Assembly (NCBI GenBank): GCA_020252645.1
Contig: JADCCN010000001.1
Span: 264,966 to 328,965 of the forward strand
Reading direction: 5' to 3'
Source: Methylobacterium sp.
GTDB lineage: Bacteria > Pseudomonadota > Alphaproteobacteria > Rhizobiales > Beijerinckiaceae
DNA: 64,000 bases
This document shows, one piece after another, positions 54,451-63,357 of the stretch. The notes beneath the pieces were generated by a model. It worked only from the letters and a program-made list of their open reading frames with translations. It did not search any database and was not told where the DNA came from. The position numbers and the translations under genes are program-made. Each line of letters opens with the position of its first letter. The stretch's first letter is position 1.

Positions 54451-54478
54451 CCTCGCGACGACAAAGGAAGAGCATGCA

Positions 54479-54504
54479 AAAAAGCCGCCCTCGGTTGGCT
54501 TTTT
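54479..54504. terminator. Bidirectional terminator between rpsD and the hydrolase gene
   Basis: AAAAAGCC and GGCTTTTT arms enclose a GC-rich 10-base loop. It ends 5 bp from the stop of the minus-strand hydrolase, and could also end rpsD transcription. Confidence 0.65.
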
Positions 54505-54509
54505 GCGGA

Positions 54510-55058
54510 TCAGAGGCGGCTCAGAAAGCCCGCGAAGCGCATCAGGCCCTCGGGCCAGGGGCCAAAGCCCGCATCGGCATTGATGTGCCCGGCCTCCCCC
54601 GCATCGACGAGCAGGGAACCCCAGCTCGCAGCGAATTCGTCGGCCTTCTCGTAATCGCAGAACGGATCGTTGCGGCTTGCCACGAGCAGCGAGGGGAAGG
54701 GCAGCGGCTCACGCGGCACCGGCGCGAAGGCGCGGTCGATCCCGGCCGTGAGATTGTCGCGCTCGACATTCGAGGGCGCGACTAGAAACGCGCCGCGCAC
54801 CTTCTCCGAAAGCAGCGGCGCGGCATGGGCGGTTGCGATGACGCCGAGCGAGTGGGCCACGAGCACCACCGGCTTCTCCGCCGCCTTCACGCCCTTCACG
54901 AGGGCTTCCACCCAGTCGTCGCGGCGCGCATCGGCCATCACCGGCTCCCAGATGCGGCTCGCCGTGGAGAGCTTCGCCTGCCAGCGGCTCTGCCAGTGCT
55001 CCGGCCCGGAATTCATGAAACCGGGCAGGATGAGGATGGAAGCGTCAGCGGTTTTCAT
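54510..55058 (-). CDS. RBBP9/YdeN family alpha/beta hydrolase
   Basis: 182 residues, the usual size. The nucleophile elbow is AHSLG (Ser about residue 70), with Asp in SRNDPFCDY and His in AGHINADAGFG, the last being the family signature. Its biological substrate is unknown. It starts 3 bp after purB ends on the same strand and so is probably the last gene of that cluster. Confidence 0.88.
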   Translation of the reverse strand: MKTADASILILPGFMNSGPEHWQSRWQAKLSTASRIWEPVMADARRDDWVEALVKGVKAAEKPVVLVAHSLGVIATAHAAPLLSEKVRGAFLVAPSNVERDNLTAGIDRAFAPVPREPLPFPSLLVASRNDPFCDYEKADEFAASWGSLLVDAGEAGHINADAGFGPWPEGLMRFAGFLSRL

Positions 55059-55061
55059 GGC

Positions 55062-56369
55062 TCATCCCTCGTCGAAAACCCGCGCGAAGATCGTATCGAC
55101 ATGCTTGAAATGGTAGCCGAGGTCGAACATCGCTTCGAGTTCAGCCACGGGAATGCGCGAGGAGACCTCGGGGTCGGCCTTCAGCGCGGCGAGGAAATCC
55201 GCGCCGTGTTCCCAGGTCTTCATCGCGTTGCGCTGCACGAGGCGGTAGCTGTCCTCCCGTGAAACGCCGGCCTGCGTCAAGGCCAGCAGCACGCGCTGCG
55301 AATTGTGGAGCCCCGAGAGCCTGTCGAGGTTCTTCTGCATGTTCGCGGGGTAGATCAGGAGCTTGTCGATCACGCCCGTGAGGCGGTGAAGCGCGAAATC
55401 GAGCGTGATGGTCGCATCCGGTCCGATATAGCGCTCGACGCTCGAATGCGAGATGTCGCGCTCATGCCAAAGCGCCACATTCTCCATCGCCGGCAGGCAA
55501 TAGGCGCGGACCATGCGTGCGAGGCCCGTGAGGTTCTCGGTGAGAACCGGGTTCCGCTTGTGCGGCATGGCCGAGGAGCCCTTCTGGCCGGCTGAGAAAT
55601 ACTCTTCCGCCTCATAGACTTCCGTGCGCTGGAGATGGCGGATTTCCGTCGCGAGGCGCTCGACCGAGGAGGCGATGACCGCCAGGACCGCGAAATACAT
55701 CGCGTGGCGATCCCGCGGGATGACCTGCGTGGAGACCGGCTCGACGGCGAGGCCCATCTTCTTCGCGACATGGGCTTCCACGGCCGGGTCGATATTGGCG
55801 AAGGTGCCGACCGCGCCGGAAATGGCGCAGGTCGCGATTTCCGTCCGCGCGGCGACGAGGCGAGCCCGGCAGCGGTCGAACTCGGCATAGGCCTGCGCGA
55901 GCTTCAGCCCGAAGGTCACGGGCTCGGCATGGATGCCATGGCTGCGGCCGATGGTCGGTGTGAATTTATGCTCGAAGGCACGGCGCCGGATGGCCGCGAG
56001 CAGCGCGTCGAGATCGGCCAGCAGGATGTCGCTGGCGCGCGCGAGCTGCACGGAGAGGGTCGTGTCCAGCACATCCGAGGAGGTCATGCCCTGATGGACG
56101 AAGCGCGCCTCGGGGCCGACGATCTCGGCCAGATGCGTGAGAAAGGCGATGACATCATGCTTTACCTCGCGCTCGATGGCGTCGATGCGCTCGATGTCAA
56201 ACGTGGCGGGCCCGCCCTTCTCCCACAGCTTCGCGGCGGCCTCCTTCGGCACCACGCCGAGTTCGGCGAGCTTGTCGGTCGCATGCGCCTCGATCTCGAA
56301 CCAGATGCGGAACTTGGTCTCGGGCGACCAGAGGGCGACCATTTCCGGTCGGGCATAACGGGGGATCAT
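55062..56369 (-). CDS. purB: Adenylosuccinate lyase
   Basis: 435 residues. The superfamily signature [11 protein letters not shown] is intact, and [16 protein letters not shown] and [14 protein letters not shown] give the other active-site blocks (His in SHGIHAE). It works twice in purine synthesis, splitting SAICAR and adenylosuccinate. It lies 61 bp after a small membrane protein gene. Confidence 0.97.
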   Translation of the reverse strand: MIPRYARPEMVALWSPETKFRIWFEIEAHATDKLAELGVVPKEAAAKLWEKGGPATFDIERIDAIEREVKHDVIAFLTHLAEIVGPEARFVHQGMTSSDVLDTTLSVQLARASDILLADLDALLAAIRRRAFEHKFTPTIGRSHGIHAEPVTFGLKLAQAYAEFDRCRARLVAARTEIATCAISGAVGTFANIDPAVEAHVAKKMGLAVEPVSTQVIPRDRHAMYFAVLAVIASSVERLATEIRHLQRTEVYEAEEYFSAGQKGSSAMPHKRNPVLTENLTGLARMVRAYCLPAMENVALWHERDISHSSVERYIGPDATITLDFALHRLTGVIDKLLIYPANMQKNLDRLSGLHNSQRVLLALTQAGVSREDSYRLVQRNAMKTWEHGADFLAALKADPEVSSRIPVAELEAMFDLGYHFKHVDTIFARVFDEG

Positions 56370-56430
56370 GAAGGCGTCTTTCGAGAGGTGCAGCTGTCGG
56401 GGCCTCGCTTACACGCGGCGCGTGCCCGGC

Positions 56431-56892
56431 TCAACCTATCGAGCCCTTGCCGGGGCCGGGAAGCAGGGCATAACCGGCAACCACCATTGCCGGGGCCATC
56501 CAGGGCAGCAGGTGTTGCGGGACAGAAAACAGAAAAACGGCGAGGATCCGCGCGCTGGTGAAGACAAGGGAGAACACCGGTTGATCCGGATTGAGCTCAT
56601 AGCCGCCGGCGCGGATCCGGTTCTGGATCAGGAACGCAAGGCCGCCCGCCAGCAGGAAGCCCGGCAGGAAGGCGACGGGCCGGAGCCAGCCCGCGATTCT
56701 GCGCCAGCCGAGCCGGGCGAGCAGCGTGAGCCCTCCGGTCGCGACCAGAGCGCCGAAGAAGCCGCCGGCAAACCAGACCATGACCAGGAGAACCGTACGC
56801 TCGGCCCAGATCTCGCGATGCGAGGTGATCGACAGCGCCATCAACGCCGCCGAGATCAGGCCGAGCTGCAGCGCCGGGCGCAGAACCTTCAT
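56431..56892 (-). CDS. Small four-helix membrane protein of unknown function
   Basis: 153 residues with about four hydrophobic helices (for example VLLVMVWFAGGFFGALVATG and LPGFLLAGGLAFLIQN). No family is recognised. Its ATG overlaps the rpe stop by 4 bp (56889-56892), so it is translated with rpe and the transporter. Confidence 0.7.
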   Translation of the reverse strand: MKVLRPALQLGLISAALMALSITSHREIWAERTVLLVMVWFAGGFFGALVATGGLTLLARLGWRRIAGWLRPVAFLPGFLLAGGLAFLIQNRIRAGGYELNPDQPVFSLVFTSARILAVFLFSVPQHLLPWMAPAMVVAGYALLPGPGKGSIG

Positions 56893-57569
56893 CGGCGAGC
56901 GCGGCCGGCTTCCGCGGCCTGCCGGATCGCCGCGACATTCGCGGCATAGGCCGGGCGCCCGCCCTTGAAGGCGGCTGACCCCGCGACGAGCACATTCGCC
57001 CCCGCAGCGGCGATCTCCGCTGCATTGGCTGGCGTCACGCCGCCATCGATCTCAAGATCGATGGCGCGGTCGCCGATGATCGCACGGCAATCGCGCAGCA
57101 GGTCCAGCGCCGAGGGGATGAAGCTCTGCCCGCCGAAGCCCGGGTTCACGCTCATCACCAGCACGAGATCCACCATGTCGATCACCGGGGCGATGGCGCT
57201 GGCCGGCGTGCCGGGGCAGATCACCACGCCCGATTTCTTGCCCAGCGCGCGGATGGCCTGCAATGTGCGGTGGATATGCGGCCCCGCTTCCACATGCGCC
57301 GAGATGAGATCCGCGCCGGCATCCGCGAAATCCTGGAGGTAGGGGTCCACCGGCGCAATCATCAGGTGCGTATCGAAAAGGGCCTTCACGCGCGGCCGCA
57401 GCGATCGGATGATCGGCGCGCCGAACGAGATATTCGGCACGAAATGCCCGTCCATCACGTCGATATGCACCCAATCCGCGCCTGCCGCCATCATCGCTTC
57501 GACATCCGCGCCGAGATCGGCGAAATCCGCCGAGAGAATGGAAGGCGCGATCAGGATCGGGCGGGTCAT
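56889..57569 (-). CDS. rpe: Ribulose-phosphate 3-epimerase
   Basis: 226 residues. The TIM-barrel motifs are APSILSADFADLG, HIDVMDGHFVPNIS, THLMI, and VMSVNPGFGGQSFI, with LEIDGGV as the last metal-site strand. All catalytic His/Asp positions are present. It interconverts ribulose-5-P and xylulose-5-P. It overlaps the upstream transporter gene by 4 bp (57566-57569). Confidence 0.96.
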   Translation of the reverse strand: MTRPILIAPSILSADFADLGADVEAMMAAGADWVHIDVMDGHFVPNISFGAPIIRSLRPRVKALFDTHLMIAPVDPYLQDFADAGADLISAHVEAGPHIHRTLQAIRALGKKSGVVICPGTPASAIAPVIDMVDLVLVMSVNPGFGGQSFIPSALDLLRDCRAIIGDRAIDLEIDGGVTPANAAEIAAAGANVLVAGSAAFKGGRPAYAANVAAIRQAAEAGRARR

Positions 57570-58534
57570 GGTCGGGGCTCGCGGGGTTTTTCGGGTTCGA
57601 GCCGAGCCTTTAAGGCCTTCAGCACCACCGGCGCAACATAGATCGGGATCTGCGCCAGCGCGAAATAGAGAAAGGTATTCTTCGGCACGACGGCGAGAAT
57701 CGGCGCGATCAGCAGGCCCATGTTCCGCAGGCCGATGCCGATGGAGGCCGAGAACCGGTCATCAAAGGCGAGGGGCCTCAAAACCGCATAGGCCAGCGCG
57801 AAATTCAGCACTGAGAAGAGGCAGGCCAGGGCGAGCATCGTCAGCATCAGCAGCGGGTCGCGCAGGGTTGCGTCGAGCACCCCGTCCATCGCCGCGATGG
57901 CGAAGAGGAAGAACATCAGCACGCCGATGCCATCGAGTTCGAGCCTCACGGCCTGCAGACGGGCTTGCCCGGCGATGCGGCGCAGGATGAGTCCGCCCAC
58001 CATCCCGGTGCCGACGAACCAGAAGAGACGCTCGGCCAGGGCCAAAGGCGAGATCGGTACTTCCGCGCCTGCCAGCAGGTTCGTGAAAATTGGCGCCAGC
58101 AGCGGCGTCGTCGCCATGCCCAGCACGAGGGAGGCGAGTGCGAGCGAATTCTCGAAACCCAGCAGGGCCGCATAAACCGGTGCCGCCATCAGCGGCGGGG
58201 CCGAGGCCATGATCGCGATGGCAAGCTGGATTCCCGGATCAAGCTCGCGGAACCATGGCAGGTGCAGGAAGAGATAGCCCACCAGCGGCGGGAGCGTGCA
58301 GCTCACGCCCAGCACGATGAGCAGGCGCTTCGGCGCCCTCAGCACCGCCTTCATGCCCGGCAGGTTCATCCGCGCGAAGGCGAGCATGATGAAGATGAAG
58401 ATCGTGATCGGGATCGCCGGCCGCATCGCGGCGGCGAGTTGCGGCAGCGCGAGGCCGAGGAAGATCGAGATCGCATAGGCCGCGGAGGCATGCCGCCCGA
58501 GCCGCTGGAGCAGAAGGCGAGGCCAATCAAGCAT
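57566..58534 (-). CDS. BASS-type (SBF-like) membrane transporter
   Basis: 322 residues, about nine to ten hydrophobic helices. FGYxx-type motifs are weak, but the pattern (AIMASAPPLMAAPVYAAL, LASLVLGMATTPLLAPIF, IGLRNMGLLIAPIL) resembles bile acid:sodium symporter relatives. The substrate is unknown. It heads the cluster with rpe. Confidence 0.6.
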   Translation of the reverse strand: MLDWPRLLLQRLGRHASAAYAISIFLGLALPQLAAAMRPAIPITIFIFIMLAFARMNLPGMKAVLRAPKRLLIVLGVSCTLPPLVGYLFLHLPWFRELDPGIQLAIAIMASAPPLMAAPVYAALLGFENSLALASLVLGMATTPLLAPIFTNLLAGAEVPISPLALAERLFWFVGTGMVGGLILRRIAGQARLQAVRLELDGIGVLMFFLFAIAAMDGVLDATLRDPLLMLTMLALACLFSVLNFALAYAVLRPLAFDDRFSASIGIGLRNMGLLIAPILAVVPKNTFLYFALAQIPIYVAPVVLKALKARLEPEKPREPRP

Positions 58535-58659
58535 GAGATGCCGTCAGATTCACTGGCACTGCGGCATTTTGCTTTGAAATCCTCTGTTGCGACCCGAAAA
58601 AGCCCGTTGAATGACAAGGGCTTTCTCGGCGAAACTCATCCCCGGCAAGGAGAGGCTTC

Positions 58660-59904
58660 ATGCGCATGGATGTTCTGGTTCTGGGCGGCGGCATCGTGGG
58701 GACGGCGCTTGCCCTCTCACTGGCGTTGAAGGGGCGTTCGGTCGCGATGATCGAGAAGGGCAGCCCCGGCGGGGCGACCTCCTTCGGCAATGCGGGCCTT
58801 ATCCAGAGCGAAGCGGTCATGCCCTATCCCTTCCCGCGCGATCCTCTCCTTCTGGTGCAATACGCGCTGAACCTCAAGGCGGAAGCGCATTACCATCTGA
58901 AGGATGTGCTGCATGTCGCGCCCTATCTCTGGCGCTATTTCCGTGCCTCCACCCGCGAAGGCATGCTGAACACCGCGCGGGCGAATGTGCCGATTTTCGG
59001 TGTCTGCCTCGACGAGCACCGGAAGCTTGCGAAAGAGGCTGGCGTGGAGGCCATGCTCCGCCCCGGCGGCTGGATGAAAGTCTTCCGCACGCAGAAGGCC
59101 ATGGATGAAATCGGCAAGGCCACCCTCGATGATCTCGGGCCCTTCGGCGTCGAGGCCGTGATGCTTGATCGCAAGGGCTTGACCGAGCGCGAGCCGAACC
59201 TCTCGGAAGCCGCGATCGGCGGCATTCATTTTCCCACGCCGCTCTCGCTGAACGATCCCGAGGCGCTGACGCTCGCCTATGCGCGGCATTTCGAGGCGCT
59301 CGGCGGGAAGATCCTCACCGGAAATGCTCTCACGCTCGAGGAGCGCCAGGACGGCTGGACCGTGAAGACCGATTCCGGCCTGGTTTCCGCGCCGGATTGC
59401 GTGGTGGCCCTCGGCCCCTGGGCACCGGATCTGCTGCGCCCCATGGGCTACCAGGTGCCGATGGGCGTGAAGCGCGGCTACCATGTGCATATGCGCCCCA
59501 GGGGCAATGCGCGGCTTGGCATTCCCGTGCTCGATGCCGAGATCGGCTACATGATGGTGCCGATGGCGAACGGCATTCGCCTGACCTCCGGCGCTGAATT
59601 CGCCCATCGCGATTCACCGCCCACGCCGCGCCAGATCGACATGATCGAGCCGCGCGCACGGGAATTGCTGCCGCTGGAAGGCCGTGTGGAAGCGGTTCCA
59701 TGGATGGGCGCGCGCCCCTGCATGCCCGACATGCTGCCGGTGATGGGCAAGGCGCCGCGCCACAAGGGCCTGTGGTTCAATTTCGGCCATGCGCATCACG
59801 GGCTGACGCTCGCAGGTTCGGCCGGGCGCCTGCTCTCGGAGATGATCACGGGCGAGACACCCTTCACCGATCCGAAGCCCTACGGCATTGAGCGTTTCAG
59901 CTAG
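58660..59904 (+). CDS. FAD-dependent D-amino acid dehydrogenase-like oxidase
   Basis: 414 residues. DVLVLGGGIVGTALALSLALKG is the Rossmann start (in parts: VLVLGGGIVGTALALSL) and SPGGATSFGNAGLIQ follows; near the end GLWFNFGHAHHGLTLAG is the C-terminal FAD site of DadA-type enzymes. ATG 58660 and 58666 are alternative starts. The substrate is not known. The stop TAG (59902-59904) lies in a repeat, and the gene overlaps the convergent P1 peptidase gene by 8 bp. Confidence 0.85.
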   Translation: MRMDVLVLGGGIVGTALALSLALKGRSVAMIEKGSPGGATSFGNAGLIQSEAVMPYPFPRDPLLLVQYALNLKAEAHYHLKDVLHVAPYLWRYFRASTREGMLNTARANVPIFGVCLDEHRKLAKEAGVEAMLRPGGWMKVFRTQKAMDEIGKATLDDLGPFGVEAVMLDRKGLTEREPNLSEAAIGGIHFPTPLSLNDPEALTLAYARHFEALGGKILTGNALTLEERQDGWTVKTDSGLVSAPDCVVALGPWAPDLLRPMGYQVPMGVKRGYHVHMRPRGNARLGIPVLDAEIGYMMVPMANGIRLTSGAEFAHRDSPPTPRQIDMIEPRARELLPLEGRVEAVPWMGARPCMPDMLPVMGKAPRHKGLWFNFGHAHHGLTLAGSAGRLLSEMITGETPFTDPKPYGIERFS

Positions 59905-60970
59905 AGCATTTGCCGGCCAGCGGGTCGCCGGTTGGCAGAAAGAAAAAGCGATCGCGTTCAAGGGCGAAACGGCTCTTCCAGTCCGGCAGGCTGCCGGGAA
60001 AGGAAAGTGCTTTCGCCTCATGGATGCCGCGCGCGATGGCGCGCGCCACGCAATCGCCGGCGAGCATGCCGAGTTCCGTGAGGTTCGGCATCGGATCACC
60101 GAGCGGTTTCTCGCCGGTTCCCGCCGCGAAGATCGTGTCGCCATCCATCGGCGCATGAGCCGGGCGAATGGCCCGCGCAAGGCCATCCTGCGCCATGATG
60201 GCGAGGCGCCTGGCCTGCGATTTTGAGAGCCTCGCATCCGTCACCACGATGCCGATGGTGGTCGCGGGCTCCGCCGCATGGCCCTTCACGCGAAGCTTCA
60301 AATCAGCCGTCGCAAGGTTTGACGGCCAGCCTCTGCCACCGAATTCGCCATTCCGCTCATAGGGCGCGGCCCAGAAATGCGGAGAATCGCCCATGGTCGC
60401 GGTGCCGATGGCATTCACGACCATCAGGGCCGCGATGCGGAGGCCCGCGCGCGTCTCGGCGCTCGCGGCACCGATCCCGCCCTTGAGGTTCGCGGTCGTA
60501 GCACCGAGCCCGGCGCCGACCGAACCCAGGGAAGCATCGTGGCCCGCCAGCGCGCGTTCTGCCGCGAGCCGCCCGAGATCCCAGTAGGGCGGGCGCGAGC
60601 CCCAGTTCTTGTCGCCGCCATTGAGCAGATCGAACAGGATCGCCTGCGGCACGATGGGCACGCGCACCGGCCCGACCGCGAAGCCGCGACCCGCTGCGGC
60701 CAGGGCGGCCTGCGCGCCGCCGGCGGCATCAAGCCCGAAGGCGGAGCCCCCGGATAGGAGGATGGCATCGACCGTCTCGACCGTCATTTCCGGTTCGAGC
60801 AGGCCCGTATCCCGCCCGCCCGGCGCGCCGCCGAGCACACAGACCGACGCCACGGCCGGCTGCCCGAAGACGATGGCGCTCACGCCACTGGCGAGGCGCT
60901 CGTCCTCTGCATGGCCCACGGCGAGGCCGACGATATCGGAGAGGTCATTGTGCATTTGAAAGCCCTTCAC
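59897..60970 (-). CDS. P1 family peptidase (DmpA-like aminopeptidase)
   Basis: 357 residues. Family motifs are AILLSGGSAFGLDAAGG, GATTANLKGGIGAAS and the N-terminal nucleophile region typical of self-processing DmpA/NylC enzymes; the exact cleavage residue was not assigned. The last ~20 residues (RDRFFFLPTGDPLAGKCSS) are encoded by a repeat module and are probably a recently gained tail. Convergent with the dadA-like gene, it ends in the same repeat. Confidence 0.82.
   Translation of the reverse strand: MKGFQMHNDLSDIVGLAVGHAEDERLASGVSAIVFGQPAVASVCVLGGAPGGRDTGLLEPEMTVETVDAILLSGGSAFGLDAAGGAQAALAAAGRGFAVGPVRVPIVPQAILFDLLNGGDKNWGSRPPYWDLGRLAAERALAGHDASLGSVGAGLGATTANLKGGIGAASAETRAGLRIAALMVVNAIGTATMGDSPHFWAAPYERNGEFGGRGWPSNLATADLKLRVKGHAAEPATTIGIVVTDARLSKSQARRLAIMAQDGLARAIRPAHAPMDGDTIFAAGTGEKPLGDPMPNLTELGMLAGDCVARAIARGIHEAKALSFPGSLPDWKSRFALERDRFFFLPTGDPLAGKCSS
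59901..59957. repeat. Mosaic palindromic repeat, locus 10 (short, inside coding ends)
   Basis: The sequence TAGAGCATTTGCCGGCCAGC has a CGCCGGTTGG centre and a GAAAGAAAAAGCGATCG end, a degenerate single copy of the GAGCATTTTCCG/GAAAATGCGA module. It contains the dadA-like stop codon and codes for the C-terminus of the P1 peptidase. Confidence 0.65.
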
Positions 60971-61026
60971 AGGATTGTTGGGGCCGCGTGCCTTTTTCTC
61001 AACCCCTTTTCCGCTATGAAAGCCGC

Positions 61027-61764
61027 ATGACCGGTGAATTGACGCTTCCCATCATTGCGCTCGCGGGCCTGCTTTCCTTCCTCAGCCCCTGCGTTCTGCC
61101 GCTTGTGCCGCCCTATCTCGCCTATATCGCCGGCACGAGCGTGAGCGAACTGGCGCAGCAGGAGAAGATCGATTCCGCCTTGCGCCGCCGCGTGCTGCTG
61201 GCGGCCCTGTTCTTTGTGCTGGGTTTCTCCACGGTATTCGTGGCCCTGGGCGCAGGCGCATCTCTCGTCGGCGCGATTCTCCGGGCCTATGCGCATGTTC
61301 TCGCCCAGGTCGCGGGCGTGGCGATCATCGTCATGGGCCTGCATTTCCTGGGCGTCTTCCGAATTGCGTTCCTCTCCCGGGAAGCGCGGATGCAGGTCTC
61401 GCGCCCTCCGGGCATGGGTGGTGCCTATGTCATGGGCCTTGCCTTCGCTTTTGGCTGGACGCCCTGCATCGGCCCGGTTCTCGCAGGCGTGCTCGCGGTG
61501 GCGGGCAGCGAAGCGACGGTGTGGAAGGGCGCGGGCCTGCTCGCGGTCTATTCCGCCGGGCTCGGCTTTCCCTTCCTGCTCGCCGCTTTGGCGATGGGGC
61601 CTTTCCTGCGGTTCCTGAAAGGTTTTCGTGCCAATCTCGGCATGGTCGAGAAGGGGATGGGCGTCTTGCTCGTCATCACGGGCGTGCTGTTCCTCACCGG
61701 CACGATCAGCCAGTTCGGCTTCTATCTGCTGGAAGCCTTCCCCGCACTTGGCAGGCTCGGCTGA
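61027..61764 (+). CDS. ccdA: Cytochrome c biogenesis protein CcdA
   Basis: 245 residues, six membrane helices. The redox cysteines lie in FLSPCVLPLVPPYLAY and FGWTPCIGPVLAG, the CcdA signature. ATG 61027 leads directly into the first helix; an in-frame ATG at 60988 adds a weak leader. CcdA carries reductant across the membrane to periplasmic thioredoxin-like proteins for cytochrome c maturation. The partner genes are not here. Confidence 0.92.
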   Translation: MTGELTLPIIALAGLLSFLSPCVLPLVPPYLAYIAGTSVSELAQQEKIDSALRRRVLLAALFFVLGFSTVFVALGAGASLVGAILRAYAHVLAQVAGVAIIVMGLHFLGVFRIAFLSREARMQVSRPPGMGGAYVMGLAFAFGWTPCIGPVLAGVLAVAGSEATVWKGAGLLAVYSAGLGFPFLLAALAMGPFLRFLKGFRANLGMVEKGMGVLLVITGVLFLTGTISQFGFYLLEAFPALGRLG

Positions 61765-61821
61765 AGCGGGGCCGCATCGAGCGCGCGTCGCGGATGTTGC
61801 CTCGCCCGCGTTTCCCGGGCC

Positions 61822-62027
61822 TAGAGCATTTTCCGAAGAAGTGGATACCGGTTCTTCGAAAGAAAATGCGACAAAACAAGAAGAGAGAGCTCGGTTTTGA
61901 TTCCATCAAAACGAGACGTGCTCTAGAGCATGATGTGTTCAGACGGAAGCACATCATGCTCTTATCTTGTTGTTATCGCATGTTTTTTTGTGAAAAATCG
62001 GATTCCACTTTTCACAGCATGCTCTAA
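61822..62027. repeat. Mosaic palindromic repeat, locus 11 (composite)
   Basis: Modules: TAGAGCATTTTCCGAAGAAG/GAAAGAAAATGCGAC, then the GTTTTGAT-TCC-ATCAAAAC hairpin, then the GAGCATGATGTG hairpin with loop TTCAGACGGAAG, then TTTTTTTGTGAAAAAT/GCATGCTCTA. Its second half is nearly identical to the first part of locus 2. Confidence 0.88.
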
Positions 62028-62034
62028 AATGCAA

Positions 62035-62060
62035 GAAAGCCCGCCTCGCGGCGGGCTTTC
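62035..62060 (-). terminator. Rho-independent terminator of the binding-protein gene
   Basis: Perfect 11-bp arms GAAAGCCCGCC and GGCGGGCTTTC around a 4-base loop, 23 bp beyond the stop at 62084 on the minus strand. Confidence 0.75.
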
Positions 62061-62083
62061 CCGAATAGCGATCCGTGAGCGGA

Positions 62084-63205
62084 TCACGGGTTCTGGATGT
62101 AGGTCACCTTGCCGTCAGCACCCTTCTTCCAGGTATACATGACGTAGTCCGGACGGGTGATGTCGCCCTTCTTGTCGAAGGAGAGCTCACCGATCACGGT
62201 CTTGAACTTCTGACCGGACCTGATCTGCTCGGCGACCTTCTTGGGGTCGAGCGACTTTGCGGCTTCCGCCGCCTGCGCCATCACTTCCACGGCCGCGTAG
62301 GAGTAGAGCGTATAGGCTTCCGGGTTGATGCCCTTGGCCTTGAACGCCGCCACGACCTTGGCCGCTTCCGGACGGTTGCGCGGGTCCGGCGGGAAGGTCA
62401 TCAGCGTGCCTTCCACGCCCGGGCCGCCGATGTTCGCGAACTCATCCGAGGTGATGCCGTCTCCCGACATCATGACCGCGTTGAGGCCCTGGTCGCGCAT
62501 CTGGCGGACGATGAGGCCGCCTTCGGTGTGGAGACCACCCCAGTAGACGACTTCCACGCCGGCGTTCTTCATCTTGGTGATGAGCGCCGAGAAGTCCTTC
62601 TCGCCGGTGTTCACGCCTTCATAGATGACTTCGCGCACACCCTTGGCGTTCATGGCCTTCCTGGTTTCATCCGCGAGGCCCTGGCCATAGGTGGTCTTGT
62701 CGTGAACGACCGCGACCTTCTTGTTGCCGAGGTTCTTCACGATGAAGTCGGCCGCAACTGCGCCCTGCTGGTCATCGCGGCCGCAGGTGCGGAACACGTT
62801 CCAGAGGCCGCGCTCGGTCACCTTCGGGTTCGTCGCCGAAGGCGAGATCATCAGGATCCCGTTCTCGGCATAGACTTCCGAGGCCGGCATCACCACGCCC
62901 GAGTTGAAGTGGCCGACGACGAACTTGATCCCGTCACCGACAAACTTGTTCGCAACCGAAACGCCCTGCTTCGGGTCGGACACGTCGTCACCCTTGGCGG
63001 GCGCGGTGAACCTCTGGCCGAGCACGCCGCCGGCTGCGTTGATGTCGGCGATCGCCTGCTCGGTGCCGTCCACCAGCTGCTTGCCGAAGGCCGCGTTCGG
63101 GCCGGTGATCGGACCGGCAACGCCGATCTTGATCTGGGCCTGCGCCACCGACGACAGCGTGAGCGCTGCGGCCATGGCGACACCGGCCAACAAGGTCTTT
63201 TTCAT
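62084..63205 (-). CDS. Branched-chain amino acid ABC transporter substrate-binding protein
   Basis: 373 residues with a signal peptide (KKTLLAGVAMAAALTLSSVAQA). It is a type I periplasmic binding protein: IKIGVAGPITGPNAAFGKQL and the hinge region GVEGTLMTFPPDPRN are typical of LivK/LivJ. It would deliver amino acids to a Liv permease whose genes are not in the window. A terminator lies downstream. Confidence 0.92.
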   Translation of the reverse strand: MKKTLLAGVAMAAALTLSSVAQAQIKIGVAGPITGPNAAFGKQLVDGTEQAIADINAAGGVLGQRFTAPAKGDDVSDPKQGVSVANKFVGDGIKFVVGHFNSGVVMPASEVYAENGILMISPSATNPKVTERGLWNVFRTCGRDDQQGAVAADFIVKNLGNKKVAVVHDKTTYGQGLADETRKAMNAKGVREVIYEGVNTGEKDFSALITKMKNAGVEVVYWGGLHTEGGLIVRQMRDQGLNAVMMSGDGITSDEFANIGGPGVEGTLMTFPPDPRNRPEAAKVVAAFKAKGINPEAYTLYSYAAVEVMAQAAEAAKSLDPKKVAEQIRSGQKFKTVIGELSFDKKGDITRPDYVMYTWKKGADGKVTYIQNP

Positions 63206-63357
63206 CAGGTCTCTCCCTGTGATTTTTCACGTTGCGGGTCACACGCCACCCGCGAAGCGTTCTCAAAACGAGACCCCGGGAAGAGGTCGCGCCTCGTCGC
63301 ATCAAAGCTGGTTTTCAGCATGCTGTCACCAGCCTTGAATTCTCCTGGGCGAAGGCT

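Larger units (their letters stand above)
61765..62083. other. Intergenic region between ccdA and the binding-protein gene
   Basis: 319 bp, no gene. It is filled by a composite mosaic repeat (61822-62027) followed by the terminator of the minus-strand binding-protein gene. Confidence 0.7.
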
